Below are positions 26,915 to 35,471 of a stretch of 64,000 bases of DNA, piece by piece; within the stretch, counting starts at the first letter, position 1; each line of letters opens with the position of its first letter. This stretch comes from Bacteroidota bacterium (GTDB lineage Bacteria > Bacteroidota > Bacteroidia > Chitinophagales > Chitinophagaceae). The DNA is taken from the NCBI GenBank assembly GCA_026391125.1, contig JAPLEO010000061.1, positions 54,627-118,626 on the forward strand. The letters run 5' to 3'. The position numbers were made by a program, and so were the translations under genes. The notes beneath the pieces were generated by a model that saw only the letters and a program-made list of their open reading frames with translations, had not been told where the DNA came from and ran no database searches.

Positions 26915-27010
26915 GAACTAAAGATAGGAAGTAGCATTATCATTTTAATGTTCCTAAATCGTTTAATTTGCAGCCATTATTAGTTCATCGAATCCTCTTA
27001 ATATTCTATA

Positions 27011-28084
27011 GTGAATACATTTTCTTATAACCGCTTGTATCAATTTACGCACGCCGTGTTTCTTAAAATGGGTTGTTCTTTGCAAGATGCTACAACAGCG
27101 GCTACAGTCTTAATTTCTGCAGATCTTCGTGGGATTGATAGTCATGGTGTTGCTAGACTGAGCGGTTACTTGAGATTGTGGGAGGCGGGCCGCGTGAATC
27201 CTAGACCTAATATTCGCGTGATCTATGAAACACCCAGTACTGCGGTGGTGGATGGTGATGCCGGACTGGGTTTGGTTGTGGCTCCCTTTGCTATGCAAGT
27301 TGCAATCGACAAAGCAAAATTGGTAGGAACAGGTTGGGTAAGTGTCAAGAATTCTAATCACTTTGGAATTGCGGGTGCACATGCCATGATGGCTTTGAAA
27401 GATGATATGATTGGGATGGCTATGACAAATGCATCGGCATTAGTGGCACCTACATTTTCAAACGAACGAATGCTAGGAACCAATCCAATAGCTGTGGCGA
27501 TACCTGCTAATGAGCAGCCTGCATTTGTTGCAGATTTTGCAACAACCACAGCTGCAAATGGAAAGCTAGAAATTCTTCAACGCAAAAATGAAGATATGCC
27601 GCTTGGCTGGGCACAAGACAAAGATGGCAATCCTTCTATTGATGCAAATATCATTCGAAAACAAGGTGCGCTATTGCCACTTGGAAGTGATCGAGAGCAT
27701 GGAAGTCATAAAGGATATGCATTAGGTAGTATTGTTGATATTTTCTCTGCGGTGTTAAGTGGTGCTTCCTACGGTCCGTGGGCGCCTCCTTTCCCTGCAT
27801 ATGTACCAATGCCTGAAAATCAGCCTGGGCAAGGTCTTGGGCACTTCTTTGGTGCGATGCGGGTGGATGCTTTTCGCCCCGCTGAAGAATTTAAAGGGCA
27901 TATGGATAATTGGATCAATCGCTTTAGAAATGCCCAGCCTTCTGAAGGAAACGATAAAGTATTAATACCTGGAGATCCTGAGAGAGAAATGGAAGCCATA
28001 AGAATTGTAGAAGGGATACCTTTAGTAGAACCAGTTGAAAAAGATTTACTTGAAATAGCAGAAAAATTTGGATTGAAATTTTAA
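27011..28084 (+). CDS. Ldh-family malate/L-lactate (ureidoglycolate-type) dehydrogenase
   Basis: This 357-residue enzyme belongs to the LDH2/MDH2 family, which reduces or oxidises 2-oxo/2-hydroxy acids with NAD(P) using an unusual fold. Signatures: DLRGIDSHGVARLSGYL, VKNSNHFGIAGAHAMMAL with the catalytic His, TNASALVAPTF, LGTNPIAVAIP, and GSHKGYALGSIVDIFSAVLSG. The start is a GTG; no ATG lies between it and the conserved N-terminus. The actual substrate (malate, lactate, ureidoglycolate or a sugar acid) is unknown. The GH19 gene follows 12 bp downstream. Confidence 0.87.
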   Translation: MNTFSYNRLYQFTHAVFLKMGCSLQDATTAATVLISADLRGIDSHGVARLSGYLRLWEAGRVNPRPNIRVIYETPSTAVVDGDAGLGLVVAPFAMQVAIDKAKLVGTGWVSVKNSNHFGIAGAHAMMALKDDMIGMAMTNASALVAPTFSNERMLGTNPIAVAIPANEQPAFVADFATTTAANGKLEILQRKNEDMPLGWAQDKDGNPSIDANIIRKQGALLPLGSDREHGSHKGYALGSIVDIFSAVLSGASYGPWAPPFPAYVPMPENQPGQGLGHFFGAMRVDAFRPAEEFKGHMDNWINRFRNAQPSEGNDKVLIPGDPEREMEAIRIVEGIPLVEPVEKDLLEIAEKFGLKF

Positions 28085-28096
28085 CGTCAGATCTCT

Positions 28097-28999
28097 ATGA
28101 AGAAATTACCTTATCTCTTCTCGTTTTTTCTTGCACTATTTTTTTTGCAAGCCTGTGCTGCAGTGGAAGATGAAACAGATGATGTAATTGTGGCAAATAA
28201 AAAAAATACCCAAACCAATCTCACTAAATTTTTAGATGCTAAAAAATGGGATAGTTTATTTCCAAATCGCTTTCATATTTCAACATATCAAGACACTAGT
28301 TTTAATGGTATTCCTAAAAATGATTTCTACAGTTTTGATGCATTTGTAGCAGCCGCAAAACAATTTCCGCTTTTCTTAGGGGATGGTAATGATAGCATTC
28401 AAAGAAGGGAGTTAGCCGCGTTCCTTGCAAATATGGCGCACGAAACAAACGGTGGCTGGGATAATGCGCCGGGTGGTGTGTATCTATGGGGACTGTATTT
28501 TATTCAAGAAAAAGGATACCCCAATGATCATTTCAACTATTCAGATACGAGTAAGAAGAAATGGTTGCCAGTTACAGGAAAATCTTATCACGGAAGAGGA
28601 CCGATGCAATTGAGTTGGAACTATAATTATGGTCAGTTTAGCGAAGCCTATTTTGGAAACAAACAAATACTATTAGATAATCCCGATCTACTTTTAAAAG
28701 ACTCAGTACTTTGCTTTGCAAGTGCCATCTGGTTCTGGGTAAGAGATCAGTATCCTAAACCATCTTGTCATGATTTAATGGCCGGACAGTGGGAGCCAAC
28801 TGCTAAAGATATTGCAGGCGGGCGCGGACTTGGATTTGGGACGGTTGTGAATGTGATCAATGGGGGATTAGAATGCGGTGAAAATCATTCTGAGCGCACC
28901 AAATACAGATATGGTTTTTATCAATACTTCTGCGACTTTTTACACATTGATAAAGGACCCAATGCAGAATGCAGTACGCAGAAACCATTTGGGCTATAA
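28097..28999 (+). CDS. GH19 chitinase-like lipoprotein
   Basis: This 300-residue protein has a lipoprotein signal with lipobox LQAC (Cys20). The catalytic domain (about 55-290) is of plant class I/IV type: RRELAAFLANMAHETNGG with the general acid Glu116, and YHGRGPMQLSWNYNYG around residues 170-186. GH19 enzymes invert beta-1,4 bonds in chitin, and related bacterial members attack peptidoglycan. With 12 bp to the upstream dehydrogenase gene, the two may be cotranscribed. Confidence 0.85.
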   Translation: MKKLPYLFSFFLALFFLQACAAVEDETDDVIVANKKNTQTNLTKFLDAKKWDSLFPNRFHISTYQDTSFNGIPKNDFYSFDAFVAAAKQFPLFLGDGNDSIQRRELAAFLANMAHETNGGWDNAPGGVYLWGLYFIQEKGYPNDHFNYSDTSKKKWLPVTGKSYHGRGPMQLSWNYNYGQFSEAYFGNKQILLDNPDLLLKDSVLCFASAIWFWVRDQYPKPSCHDLMAGQWEPTAKDIAGGRGLGFGTVVNVINGGLECGENHSERTKYRYGFYQYFCDFLHIDKGPNAECSTQKPFGL

Positions 29000-29002
29000 G
29001 GC

Positions 29003-29923
29003 TTAATGTTTCAATCCTAATTTTTTAATTTCTTTATTAGAAAGTTCTTTTGTCACAATTTCTATTGGATGTATTACATCGGGGTATACAGTAAAGGGAA
29101 AAGCAAGATCAATTTTATTTGAATCAAAAACAAATCTTGGTCTGGCGGTGAAATAATTGGTTCCAGTTGCACTTCTAGCTTTTAAGTTCAGATAAAATAC
29201 ATCAAAAAGCATGGTGTAATCATGTTCTTGTTTATCGAAAACAGCCAATGGCTGGCCAGGTATTACTTTGTCACCAACTTGAACCAGAAGCTTGATAGAA
29301 CTAAGGATACTGTATCGGCTAATTGTACCATCATTGTGTTCTACATAAATATTATTTCTTGTTTTAGAATTATATACTTCGCCTTTATTTCTAGGTTCTG
29401 CTTTGTCGAATGCTTCATACATGATGCCACCTCGCGTTGCACAGATGGTGTCGCCCAAACTATACTGAAATCCCATTGCATAAAACTCTGAATTACTTTT
29501 TCCCATTAGGTCACCCAAGAAAAAGGTACCAGATGTTCTAATAGATTTACCAGGTGTTCGCGGAAGTAAATAAGGATAAAGAGAATCCAATTTTGAAATA
29601 TTTTTTCCCTTATAAGAACGATAACTATAACTCAAAGAATAACTAGGCGCATTTTCAATTGGAGTTAGTGTGGCAATCTGTTGTGAATTTGAATTGCTGA
29701 TAGTAACTGTAAAATTATCGCCTCCCTCTGAGCAACTATATCCCATTAGTTGATTAAAAGTTACGATGCAAGTGATAGAGCCAGGCTTTGTTTTTTCTGC
29801 CATCAAGCGAATTGAATTCTTTTTAAAACCGTCAGGTTCAGAAAATACTCTGAGATCAGATTGGGAATGAGACTTTAGAGATAGTCCCAATAATACAAGT
29901 AAGCAGACAAAATAAGCTTTCAT
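29003..29923 (-). CDS. Degenerate M23 (LytM-like) secreted protein
   Basis: This 306-residue protein has a signal peptide (about 1-20, ending SHSQ). The C-terminal half keeps the LytM fold pattern (NNIYVEHNDGTISRYSILSS, VGDKVIPGQPLAVFD), but the Zn ligands are lost: the YxHL motif reads RYSIL, and the HxHFE position reads FDVFYL. It is therefore probably a pseudoenzyme, like the inactive LytM regulators of amidases or partners in envelope assembly. It is convergent with the GH19 gene. The assignment rests on residual motif order only. Confidence 0.65.
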   Translation of the reverse strand: MKAYFVCLLVLLGLSLKSHSQSDLRVFSEPDGFKKNSIRLMAEKTKPGSITCIVTFNQLMGYSCSEGGDNFTVTISNSNSQQIATLTPIENAPSYSLSYSYRSYKGKNISKLDSLYPYLLPRTPGKSIRTSGTFFLGDLMGKSNSEFYAMGFQYSLGDTICATRGGIMYEAFDKAEPRNKGEVYNSKTRNNIYVEHNDGTISRYSILSSIKLLVQVGDKVIPGQPLAVFDKQEHDYTMLFDVFYLNLKARSATGTNYFTARPRFVFDSNKIDLAFPFTVYPDVIHPIEIVTKELSNKEIKKLGLKH

Positions 29924-30038
29924 AAAATAATGATAAGTAGTGAATAGTATGAAAGGGGGCTATTTACCCCAAATATATAAAAATTCTATCAATTGAGGTT
30001 TATTGCCAAAGTCTGACAAATTTTTAATCGTATCGTGT

Positions 30039-30046
30039 TACATTTG
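30039..30046 (+). promoter_or_regulatory. -7 promoter element upstream of aspartate kinase gene
   Basis: TACATTTG matches TAnnTTTG, about 60 bases before the start codon. The -33 match is poor. Confidence 0.4.
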
Positions 30047-30105
30047 CAGCCAATTCAGAAGGATCTGGTCATTCGGCTTGTCCATTACGATAAAATTGAA
30101 GAATA

Positions 30106-31425
30106 ATGAAAATAATGAAGTTTGGTGGAACCAGCGTAGGGAAACCAGAACGTATGCATCAGGTATCTCAGTTGATCACGAAAGATGCGGAATCGAAAAT
30201 TGTGGTGTTAAGTGCATTGAGCGGAACTACCAATGCATTGGTGGATATCAGCAATAGTTTGGCTGAAAGCAATCGTGTAGCTGCCAAGCAAAAGATTGAT
30301 AATCTTGAGGCGCATTACCGCAGTTTTGTGTTGGATTTAGTAAAGCTCGACGAAAATCGTGTGAAGGCAAATGCGATTGTTTCAGAACACTTTGAATTTC
30401 TTAATATCATTCTTCGCATTTCGTTTAGTGAAGCATTGAATAAAGATATTTTGGCGCAGGGTGAATTGATGAGCACCAAATTATTTTGTGTGTATTTAGA
30501 AGAACAAGGCATTGATCATTTATTATTGCCTGCTTTAGAGTTTATGGTGATCGACGCAAACGAAGAACCCAATTTCCCTGCTATTCGTACAAAATTAACA
30601 GCTGCATTAGCAGAGCATACCGATAAGAAAATCTTCATCACTCAAGGTTATATCTGCCGCAACGTACGCGGTGAAGTAGACAATTTAAAACGGGGTGGAA
30701 GTGATTACACAGCATCATTAGTAGCTGCAGCAATTAACGCAACTGTTTGTGAGATCTGGACCGACATTGATGGCATGCACAACAACGATCCGCGTATCGT
30801 GAATAAAACTGTTGCGATTGAGCAGTTGAGTTTTGATGAAGCTGCTGAGTTGGCTTATTTCGGAGCAAAAATTTTGCATCCAACTTGTATTTGGCCAGCA
30901 CAACAGGAAAATGTACCCGTTAAATTATTGAACACCATGCAGCCAGAAGCTGCTGGAACCGTAATTACGAAAGAAGCTGGAAGCGTTGGTGTGAAAGCAG
31001 TTGCTGCGAAAGACGGAATCATTGCTATTAAAATTAAGAGTAGTCGCATGTTATTGGCTTACGGTTTCTTGCGTAAGGTTTTTGAAGTGTTTGAAAAATA
31101 TCGCACATCCATAGATATGATCACAACTTCCGAAGTTGCCGTATCCGTTACCATCGATTCTGATGTAGCTCTAGCAGAGATCATCAAAGAATTGGAACCA
31201 TTCGGAACAGTAGAAGTTGAGAAAGATCAATCCATCGTATCGATTGTGGGAAATGAAATTGCAAAGACAGATGATGTATTAATGAAACTATTTGATGCGG
31301 TTCGTGAGATACCAGTAACAATGGTAAGTTATGGTGGAAGTCCGCATAACATTTCATTATTGGTTCCGAAGGAATACAGGACAAAGACCCTTCAGCTTTT
31401 GAATAGCGGATTGTTTGGACTGTAA
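30106..31425 (+). CDS. lysC: Monofunctional aspartate kinase
   Basis: The 439-residue enzyme phosphorylates aspartate, the first step to lysine, threonine and methionine. The N-terminal motif MKFGGTSVGKPERM, the central GYICRNVRG and RGGSDYTASLVAAA, and two C-terminal ACT domains (about 300-439; SSRMLLAYGFLRKVFEVFEKY, VSIVGNEI) are all visible. There is no homoserine dehydrogenase domain, so it is the monofunctional form. The ACT domains suggest feedback control by lysine or threonine. It is monocistronic. Confidence 0.93.
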   Translation: MKIMKFGGTSVGKPERMHQVSQLITKDAESKIVVLSALSGTTNALVDISNSLAESNRVAAKQKIDNLEAHYRSFVLDLVKLDENRVKANAIVSEHFEFLNIILRISFSEALNKDILAQGELMSTKLFCVYLEEQGIDHLLLPALEFMVIDANEEPNFPAIRTKLTAALAEHTDKKIFITQGYICRNVRGEVDNLKRGGSDYTASLVAAAINATVCEIWTDIDGMHNNDPRIVNKTVAIEQLSFDEAAELAYFGAKILHPTCIWPAQQENVPVKLLNTMQPEAAGTVITKEAGSVGVKAVAAKDGIIAIKIKSSRMLLAYGFLRKVFEVFEKYRTSIDMITTSEVAVSVTIDSDVALAEIIKELEPFGTVEVEKDQSIVSIVGNEIAKTDDVLMKLFDAVREIPVTMVSYGGSPHNISLLVPKEYRTKTLQLLNSGLFGL

Positions 31426-31430
31426 GAATT

Positions 31431-31508
31431 TAGTGAAAAGATAAAAGTGAAAAGTGAAGAGAGGAGGAAAAAATAGTGAAGAGATAAAAGATAAGAGTGA
31501 AGAGTGAA
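31431..31508. repeat. Tandem heptanucleotide array 4
   Basis: In phase from 31431: TAGTGAA, AAGATAA, AAGTGAA, AAGTGAA, GAGAGGA, GGAAAAA, then one extra A at 31473, then TAGTGAA, GAGATAA, AAGATAA, GAGTGAA, GAGTGAA. It begins 5 bases after the lysC stop. The words and their order repeat those at 13150 and 13721. Confidence 0.75.
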
Positions 31509-31538
31509 AAATCAATCGTCTCGCTACTATGATATTTT

Positions 31539-31572
31539 AATCCTTCCCGAGCACTCGGGAAGGATTTTTTTT
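31539..31572 (+). terminator. Terminator after aspartate kinase gene
   Basis: AATCCTTCCCGA pairs with TCGGGAAGGATT around a 4-nt loop and is followed by a T-run. It is downstream of heptamer array 4. Confidence 0.8.
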
Positions 31573-31596
31573 AGGAAGAATGCTGTCTTATAACGC

Positions 31597-31618
31597 AACC
31601 CTTGGCTAGCCAAGGGTT
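31597..31618. repeat. Perfect 22-bp palindrome
   Basis: AACCCTTGGCT and its reverse complement form a loopless palindrome between two terminators. There is no T-run, so it is not a terminator; it could be a protein-binding site. Confidence 0.6.
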
Positions 31619-31639
31619 AATCGATTAGGCAATGTCTGT

Positions 31640-31653
31640 CCACTCTTCACTTG
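31640..31653. repeat. Short reverse-orientation heptamer copy
   Basis: On the minus strand this reads CAAGTGAAGAGTGG, that is AAGTGAA followed by GAGTG. It is the reverse-oriented partner of array 4, as array 3 is of array 2, but much shorter. Confidence 0.45.
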
Positions 31654-31684
31654 TTAATTATCTGACCAGTTCATGCCATAAAAA

Positions 31685-31718
31685 AATCCCCCCGAGAATT
31701 CGGGAGGATTTTTTTTAT
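31685..31718 (-). terminator. Terminator of queA
   Basis: An imperfect hairpin built around CCCGAGAATTCGGG is bounded by AATCC and GGATT, with A-runs before and T-runs behind on either strand. It follows the queA stop directly and may act both ways. Confidence 0.75.
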
Positions 31719-31730
31719 AGAAAGTATATG

Positions 31731-32780
31731 TTAGATAATTAACAACGCGTCTCCATAACTGAAGAAGCGGTATTTATCTTTGATTGCTTTTTTATAGGCT
31801 TCGATTGCTAAATCATATCCTGCAAAAGCACAGGTCATAATTAACAAGCTTGTTTTTGGAAGGTGGAAATTGGTTACCAAACTATCAGCCACATTAAATT
31901 TATAAGGTGGATGAATAAAGTGGTTGGTCCATCCTTCACTAGGCTTCAGCATTTTTTGTGCTGTAAAGCTGCTTTCCATTGCACGCATTGTTGTGGTGCC
32001 AATAGAACAGATCCTTTTGCCAGTTTCTTTTGCTTTGTTTACAATTTTACAAGCTTCGTCTGTGATTTGATAGTATTCGGCATCCATTTTATGTTTGCTC
32101 AAATCTTCTACTTCAATCGGACGGAAAGTTCCAAGGCCAGTATGCAAAGTAACTTCTGCAAAACGGATTCCCTGAATTTCACAACGCTTGATCAATTCTT
32201 TAGAAAAGTGCAAACCAGCAGTAGGAGCTGCAACGGCACCTTCGTGCTTTGCGTAAACTGTTTGGTAGCGTTCTTTATCTTCTTCATCAGGCTTGCGCTT
32301 GATGTATTTAGGCAATGGTGTTTCTCCTAAAAATTCTAACATTTTTTTGAAACTCTCATCATCATCATCCCACAAAAAGCGGATGGTACGACCACGGCTA
32401 GTAGTATTGTCGATTACTTCTGCAACTAGTTCTTCGTTGTCTCCGAAGTATAATTTGTTTCCAACACGAATCTTTCTTGCGGGATCAACGATTACATCCC
32501 ATAAACGGTTTGGCTTGTTAAGCTCGCGCAATAAAAACACTTCGATCTTCGCACCAGTCTTTTCTTTACGGCCGTACATTCTTGCCGGAAATACTTTTGT
32601 GTTGTTTACTACAAACACGTCTTTGTCATCATAATACTCTAAGATGTCGCGGAAATGTCTGTTTTCCATATGCCCGGTTTTACGATCAACCACCATCATA
32701 CGGCTGTCTTCTCTTTTTTTGGTCGGGTTCTGGGCAATGAGGTTCAACGGAAGGTCGAACTTGAATTGTGATAATTTCAT
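31731..32780 (-). CDS. queA: tRNA preQ1(34) S-adenosylmethionine ribosyltransferase-isomerase
   Basis: This 349-residue enzyme transfers and isomerises the ribosyl part of SAM to 7-aminomethyl-7-deazaguanine in tRNA, giving epoxyqueuosine. Family motifs: [19 protein letters not shown] at the start, [37 protein letters not shown] and [20 protein letters not shown] near the end. The length is standard. It is monocistronic. Confidence 0.95.
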   Translation of the reverse strand: MKLSQFKFDLPLNLIAQNPTKKREDSRMMVVDRKTGHMENRHFRDILEYYDDKDVFVVNNTKVFPARMYGRKEKTGAKIEVFLLRELNKPNRLWDVIVDPARKIRVGNKLYFGDNEELVAEVIDNTTSRGRTIRFLWDDDDESFKKMLEFLGETPLPKYIKRKPDEEDKERYQTVYAKHEGAVAAPTAGLHFSKELIKRCEIQGIRFAEVTLHTGLGTFRPIEVEDLSKHKMDAEYYQITDEACKIVNKAKETGKRICSIGTTTMRAMESSFTAQKMLKPSEGWTNHFIHPPYKFNVADSLVTNFHLPKTSLLIMTCAFAGYDLAIEAYKKAIKDKYRFFSYGDALLII

Positions 32781-32971
32781 GTGTCTATTCTTTTTTGAAT
32801 GATAGCCACATTCAGTCGTATTCTCGCCAAGGGCGGAGTCACTAACTTCATGTTACGGCATGAATTTTGGAAGTTGGCAAAGGTAAGGTATATTTAGTTT
32901 TATTCCTTTTTTTAACAAAAAACAACAGGTAAATTTTACACGTAGATTAGTTTTATTGCCCCCCTTTTACC

Positions 32972-32979
32972 TAAATTTG
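32972..32979 (+). promoter_or_regulatory. -7 promoter element of ccsA-ccmD
   Basis: TAAATTTG matches the Bacteroidota -7 consensus about 47 bases before the ccsA start. The rest of the 245-bp gap back to queA shows nothing else clear. Confidence 0.5.
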
Positions 32980-33025
32980 CACTTACATTTGTTAGTTTGA
33001 GCGAAGGGACTGAAAAAAAATAAAT

Positions 33026-33706
33026 ATGATTCGACAATTTTGGTGGAAAGCATTAGCAATCGTTTTATTGGTTTATACCTGCACATATGGATTTTATGTA
33101 AAAATCCCCAAAATGGATGATCGGATGCAGGAGTCTGTTCGCAACTTCTTTTTTCATGTCCCCATGTGGTTTGGAATGATGGTATTGCTATTAGTATCTG
33201 TTATTTATGCAGTAAAGTATTTGCGCAAACCCAAACCCGTTTATGATTTTTATTCGAATGCCTTTGCAGCAACAGGAACCATTTATGCTTTATTAGGGAT
33301 TTTTACTGGAGCAATCTGGGCCAATTACCAATGGGGTAGTCCTTGGAGTGGCGATCCTAAGCAAAACGGCGCTGCAATTGCCATCTTAATTTATCTAGCT
33401 TATTTTGTATTGAGAGGTAGTATGCACGATGAAGAAAAGAAAATGCGTATTGGTGCAGTCTATAATATTTTCGCCTTTTTTATGCTATTCCCTACACTTT
33501 GGATTCTTCCGCGATTAACCGAATCTTTGCATCCTGGCGGACAGGGTAGCGAGGGTAACCCAGGAATTAATGGAAAAGATATGGATATGCATATGCGCAC
33601 CGTATTTTATCCTGCAGTAATAGGGTGGACCCTTCTTGGGGTTTGGATTTCTACTTTAAGTGTACGTTATCAAATTTTAAATGAAAAGCAATTAAACAAT
33701 GAATAA
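33026..33706 (+). CDS. ccsA: Cytochrome c biogenesis protein CcsA/CcmC (haem handling)
   Basis: This 226-residue protein has six membrane helices and the tryptophan-rich WWD-type signature of haem-handling proteins (WANYQWGSPWSGDPKQNGAAI). Haem-ligand histidine candidates are in FFHVPMWFGMM and in the loop after helix 4 (MDMHMRTVFYPA). The size fits CcmC, which moves haem across the membrane and onto the chaperone CcmE. The next gene (CcmD-like) overlaps it by 8 bp. CcmB is encoded 4 kb away at 37588. Confidence 0.88.
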   Translation: MIRQFWWKALAIVLLVYTCTYGFYVKIPKMDDRMQESVRNFFFHVPMWFGMMVLLLVSVIYAVKYLRKPKPVYDFYSNAFAATGTIYALLGIFTGAIWANYQWGSPWSGDPKQNGAAIAILIYLAYFVLRGSMHDEEKKMRIGAVYNIFAFFMLFPTLWILPRLTESLHPGGQGSEGNPGINGKDMDMHMRTVFYPAVIGWTLLGVWISTLSVRYQILNEKQLNNE

Positions 33707-33917
33707 TTTGAAAAAACTGATCCTGTTTTTTGTATTTGCATGTATGCAGGTAATTGTAAAAGCTCAAGCTGTTGCAACAGATGCAAACGCGAATGATTTA
33801 ATGCGTAGCAATGGAAGAATATTCTTAGTGATGACGATTGTTGTTTTCATTGTTGCTGGATTGCTTGTATATGTTTACAGCTTAGATAAAAAGATCAGTA
33901 AACTAGAAAAAAAATAA
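33699..33917 (+). CDS. ccmD: CcmD-like small membrane protein
   Basis: This 72-residue protein has a signal-like segment (about 1-22), one membrane helix (about 40-62, VMTIVVFIVAGLLVYVYSL) and a basic tail (DKKISKLEKK), the usual CcmD shape. CcmD stabilises CcmC and CcmE in haem delivery. It starts within the end of ccsA, so translation is probably coupled. Confidence 0.75.
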   Translation: MNNLKKLILFFVFACMQVIVKAQAVATDANANDLMRSNGRIFLVMTIVVFIVAGLLVYVYSLDKKISKLEKK

Positions 33918-33920
33918 TTA

Positions 33921-33955
33921 CAAGTGCTTCTTGCTCAGAAGCACTTGTTGTTTTA
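33921..33955 (+). terminator. Terminator after ccmD
   Basis: CAAGTGCTTCT (33921-33931) pairs with AGAAGCACTTG (33937-33947), followed by TTGTTTTAT. Good stem, modest T-run. Confidence 0.65.
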
Positions 33956-33993
33956 TAAAAGGTCAAAAAAAATAACGAACTAAAAAATTGCTC

Positions 33994-35415
33994 ATGTCAA
34001 GTCAAAAACCTTACAGTTTCTTTCAAAGTGTTGAGAGAAGCTTTGATAAAGCAGCCAAGTTCACCCAATGGGAATCAGGCTTGCTGGAACAAATTAAAGC
34101 TTGTAACAGTATTTACAGTATGCGTTTCCCAGTTAAAATGGATGATGGACGCATTGAAGTAATTGAAGCTTATCGAATTCAACACTCGCAGCACAAAACC
34201 CCTTGTAAAGGAGGGATCCGCTTTAGTATGGCAGTTAATCAGGATGAAGTGATGGCACTTGCCTCTTTGATGACTTACAAATGTGCGATTGTGAATGTTC
34301 CATTTGGTGGAGCAAAGGGTGGAATTAAAATCAGCCCTAGAAATCATAGTGCTTATGAACTTGAAAAAATCACTCGTCGTTATACAGCTGAGTTGGTAAA
34401 GAAAAACTTTATCGGCCCTGGTATCGATGTGCCGGCACCTGATTACGGAACCGGTGAAAGAGAGATGTCATGGATCGTAGATACTTACCAATCATTGAAA
34501 CCTGGTGATATTGATAGTGCTGGTTGTGTAACTGGTAAACCAATTACGCAAGGTGGTGTACGTGGAAGAAGAGAAGCAACTGGTCTGGGTGTTTTCTTTG
34601 GTATCAGAGAGGTATGTAATATGGAACCTGTGATGGCAAAGCTTGGTTTGAAAACAGGTATTGAAGGAAAAACTGTTATTGTTCAGGGATTAGGTAACGT
34701 GGGATATTTCTGCGCTAAATTCTTCCGCGAACATGGAGCAATTATTGTTTCAATTGCTGAATATGAAGGAGCTATTTATAAAGCAGATGGTATCAATGAA
34801 GAAGAATTATTCCAACACAGAAAAGCAACTGGAAGTATTTTAAATTTCCCTGGAGCAACCAATCTTGCCAAAAATGGCGATGCATTGGAATTAGCTTGTG
34901 ATATCTTAATTCCTGCGGCATTGGAGAATGTGATTGATGCAGAGAATGCACCAAATGTAAAAGCAAAAATCATTGCGGAAGCTGCGAATGGTCCGTTAAC
35001 ACCTGAGGCTGATGAAATCTTTGTTGAAAAAGGAATTCTAGTAGTACCTGATATGTATTTAAATGCAGGTGGTGTTACTGTTTCTTATTTTGAGTGGTTA
35101 AAGAATCTTAGTCACGTACGATATGGTAGAATGGAGAAACGCTTCACTGAAAATATGAATGCGCATATTCTAAATCAGATTGAAGGACTGACAGGAAAAA
35201 CGGTTGGACCAAAAGATAAAGAATTCATTATGCACGGTGCAGAAGAAATCGATTTGGTACATAGTGGCTTGGAAGAAACAATGATCAATGCTACAAGAGA
35301 GATCATGGAAATCATGGAAGCAAATCCTACGATTCCTGATATGAGAACTGCAGCATATGTTAGTGCCATCAACAAAGTAGCGATCAGCTATACCGAGTTG
35401 GGTATCTTCCCTTAG
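33994..35415 (+). CDS. gdhA: Glutamate (Glu/Leu/Phe/Val) dehydrogenase
   Basis: From the ATG at 33994 the protein is 473 residues; a TTG two codons earlier is less likely. It reversibly deaminates glutamate to 2-oxoglutarate. Signatures: CKGGIRFS, the catalytic-lysine region VNVPFGGAKGGIKI, GPGIDVPAPDYGTGEREM, and the Rossmann loop VIVQGLGNVGYFCAKFF. The coenzyme preference is not clear from the loop. It is monocistronic with its own terminator. Confidence 0.92.
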   Translation: MSSQKPYSFFQSVERSFDKAAKFTQWESGLLEQIKACNSIYSMRFPVKMDDGRIEVIEAYRIQHSQHKTPCKGGIRFSMAVNQDEVMALASLMTYKCAIVNVPFGGAKGGIKISPRNHSAYELEKITRRYTAELVKKNFIGPGIDVPAPDYGTGEREMSWIVDTYQSLKPGDIDSAGCVTGKPITQGGVRGRREATGLGVFFGIREVCNMEPVMAKLGLKTGIEGKTVIVQGLGNVGYFCAKFFREHGAIIVSIAEYEGAIYKADGINEEELFQHRKATGSILNFPGATNLAKNGDALELACDILIPAALENVIDAENAPNVKAKIIAEAANGPLTPEADEIFVEKGILVVPDMYLNAGGVTVSYFEWLKNLSHVRYGRMEKRFTENMNAHILNQIEGLTGKTVGPKDKEFIMHGAEEIDLVHSGLEETMINATREIMEIMEANPTIPDMRTAAYVSAINKVAISYTELGIFP

Positions 35416-35438
35416 TAGATTTTTAAAAATATCTATAG

Positions 35439-35471
35439 AGCCGTTCTGAGCAATCAGGACGGCTTTTTTTA
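35439..35471 (+). terminator. Terminator after glutamate dehydrogenase gene
   Basis: AGCCGTTCTGA pairs with TCAGGACGGCT around a GCAA loop, with a run of seven T. It touches the stop of the convergent DUF481-like gene. Confidence 0.85.

Noticed and set aside
30003..30257. Small gene overlapping the start of aspartate kinase
   Set aside because: It is a different frame of the promoter and lysC start, with no conserved pattern.
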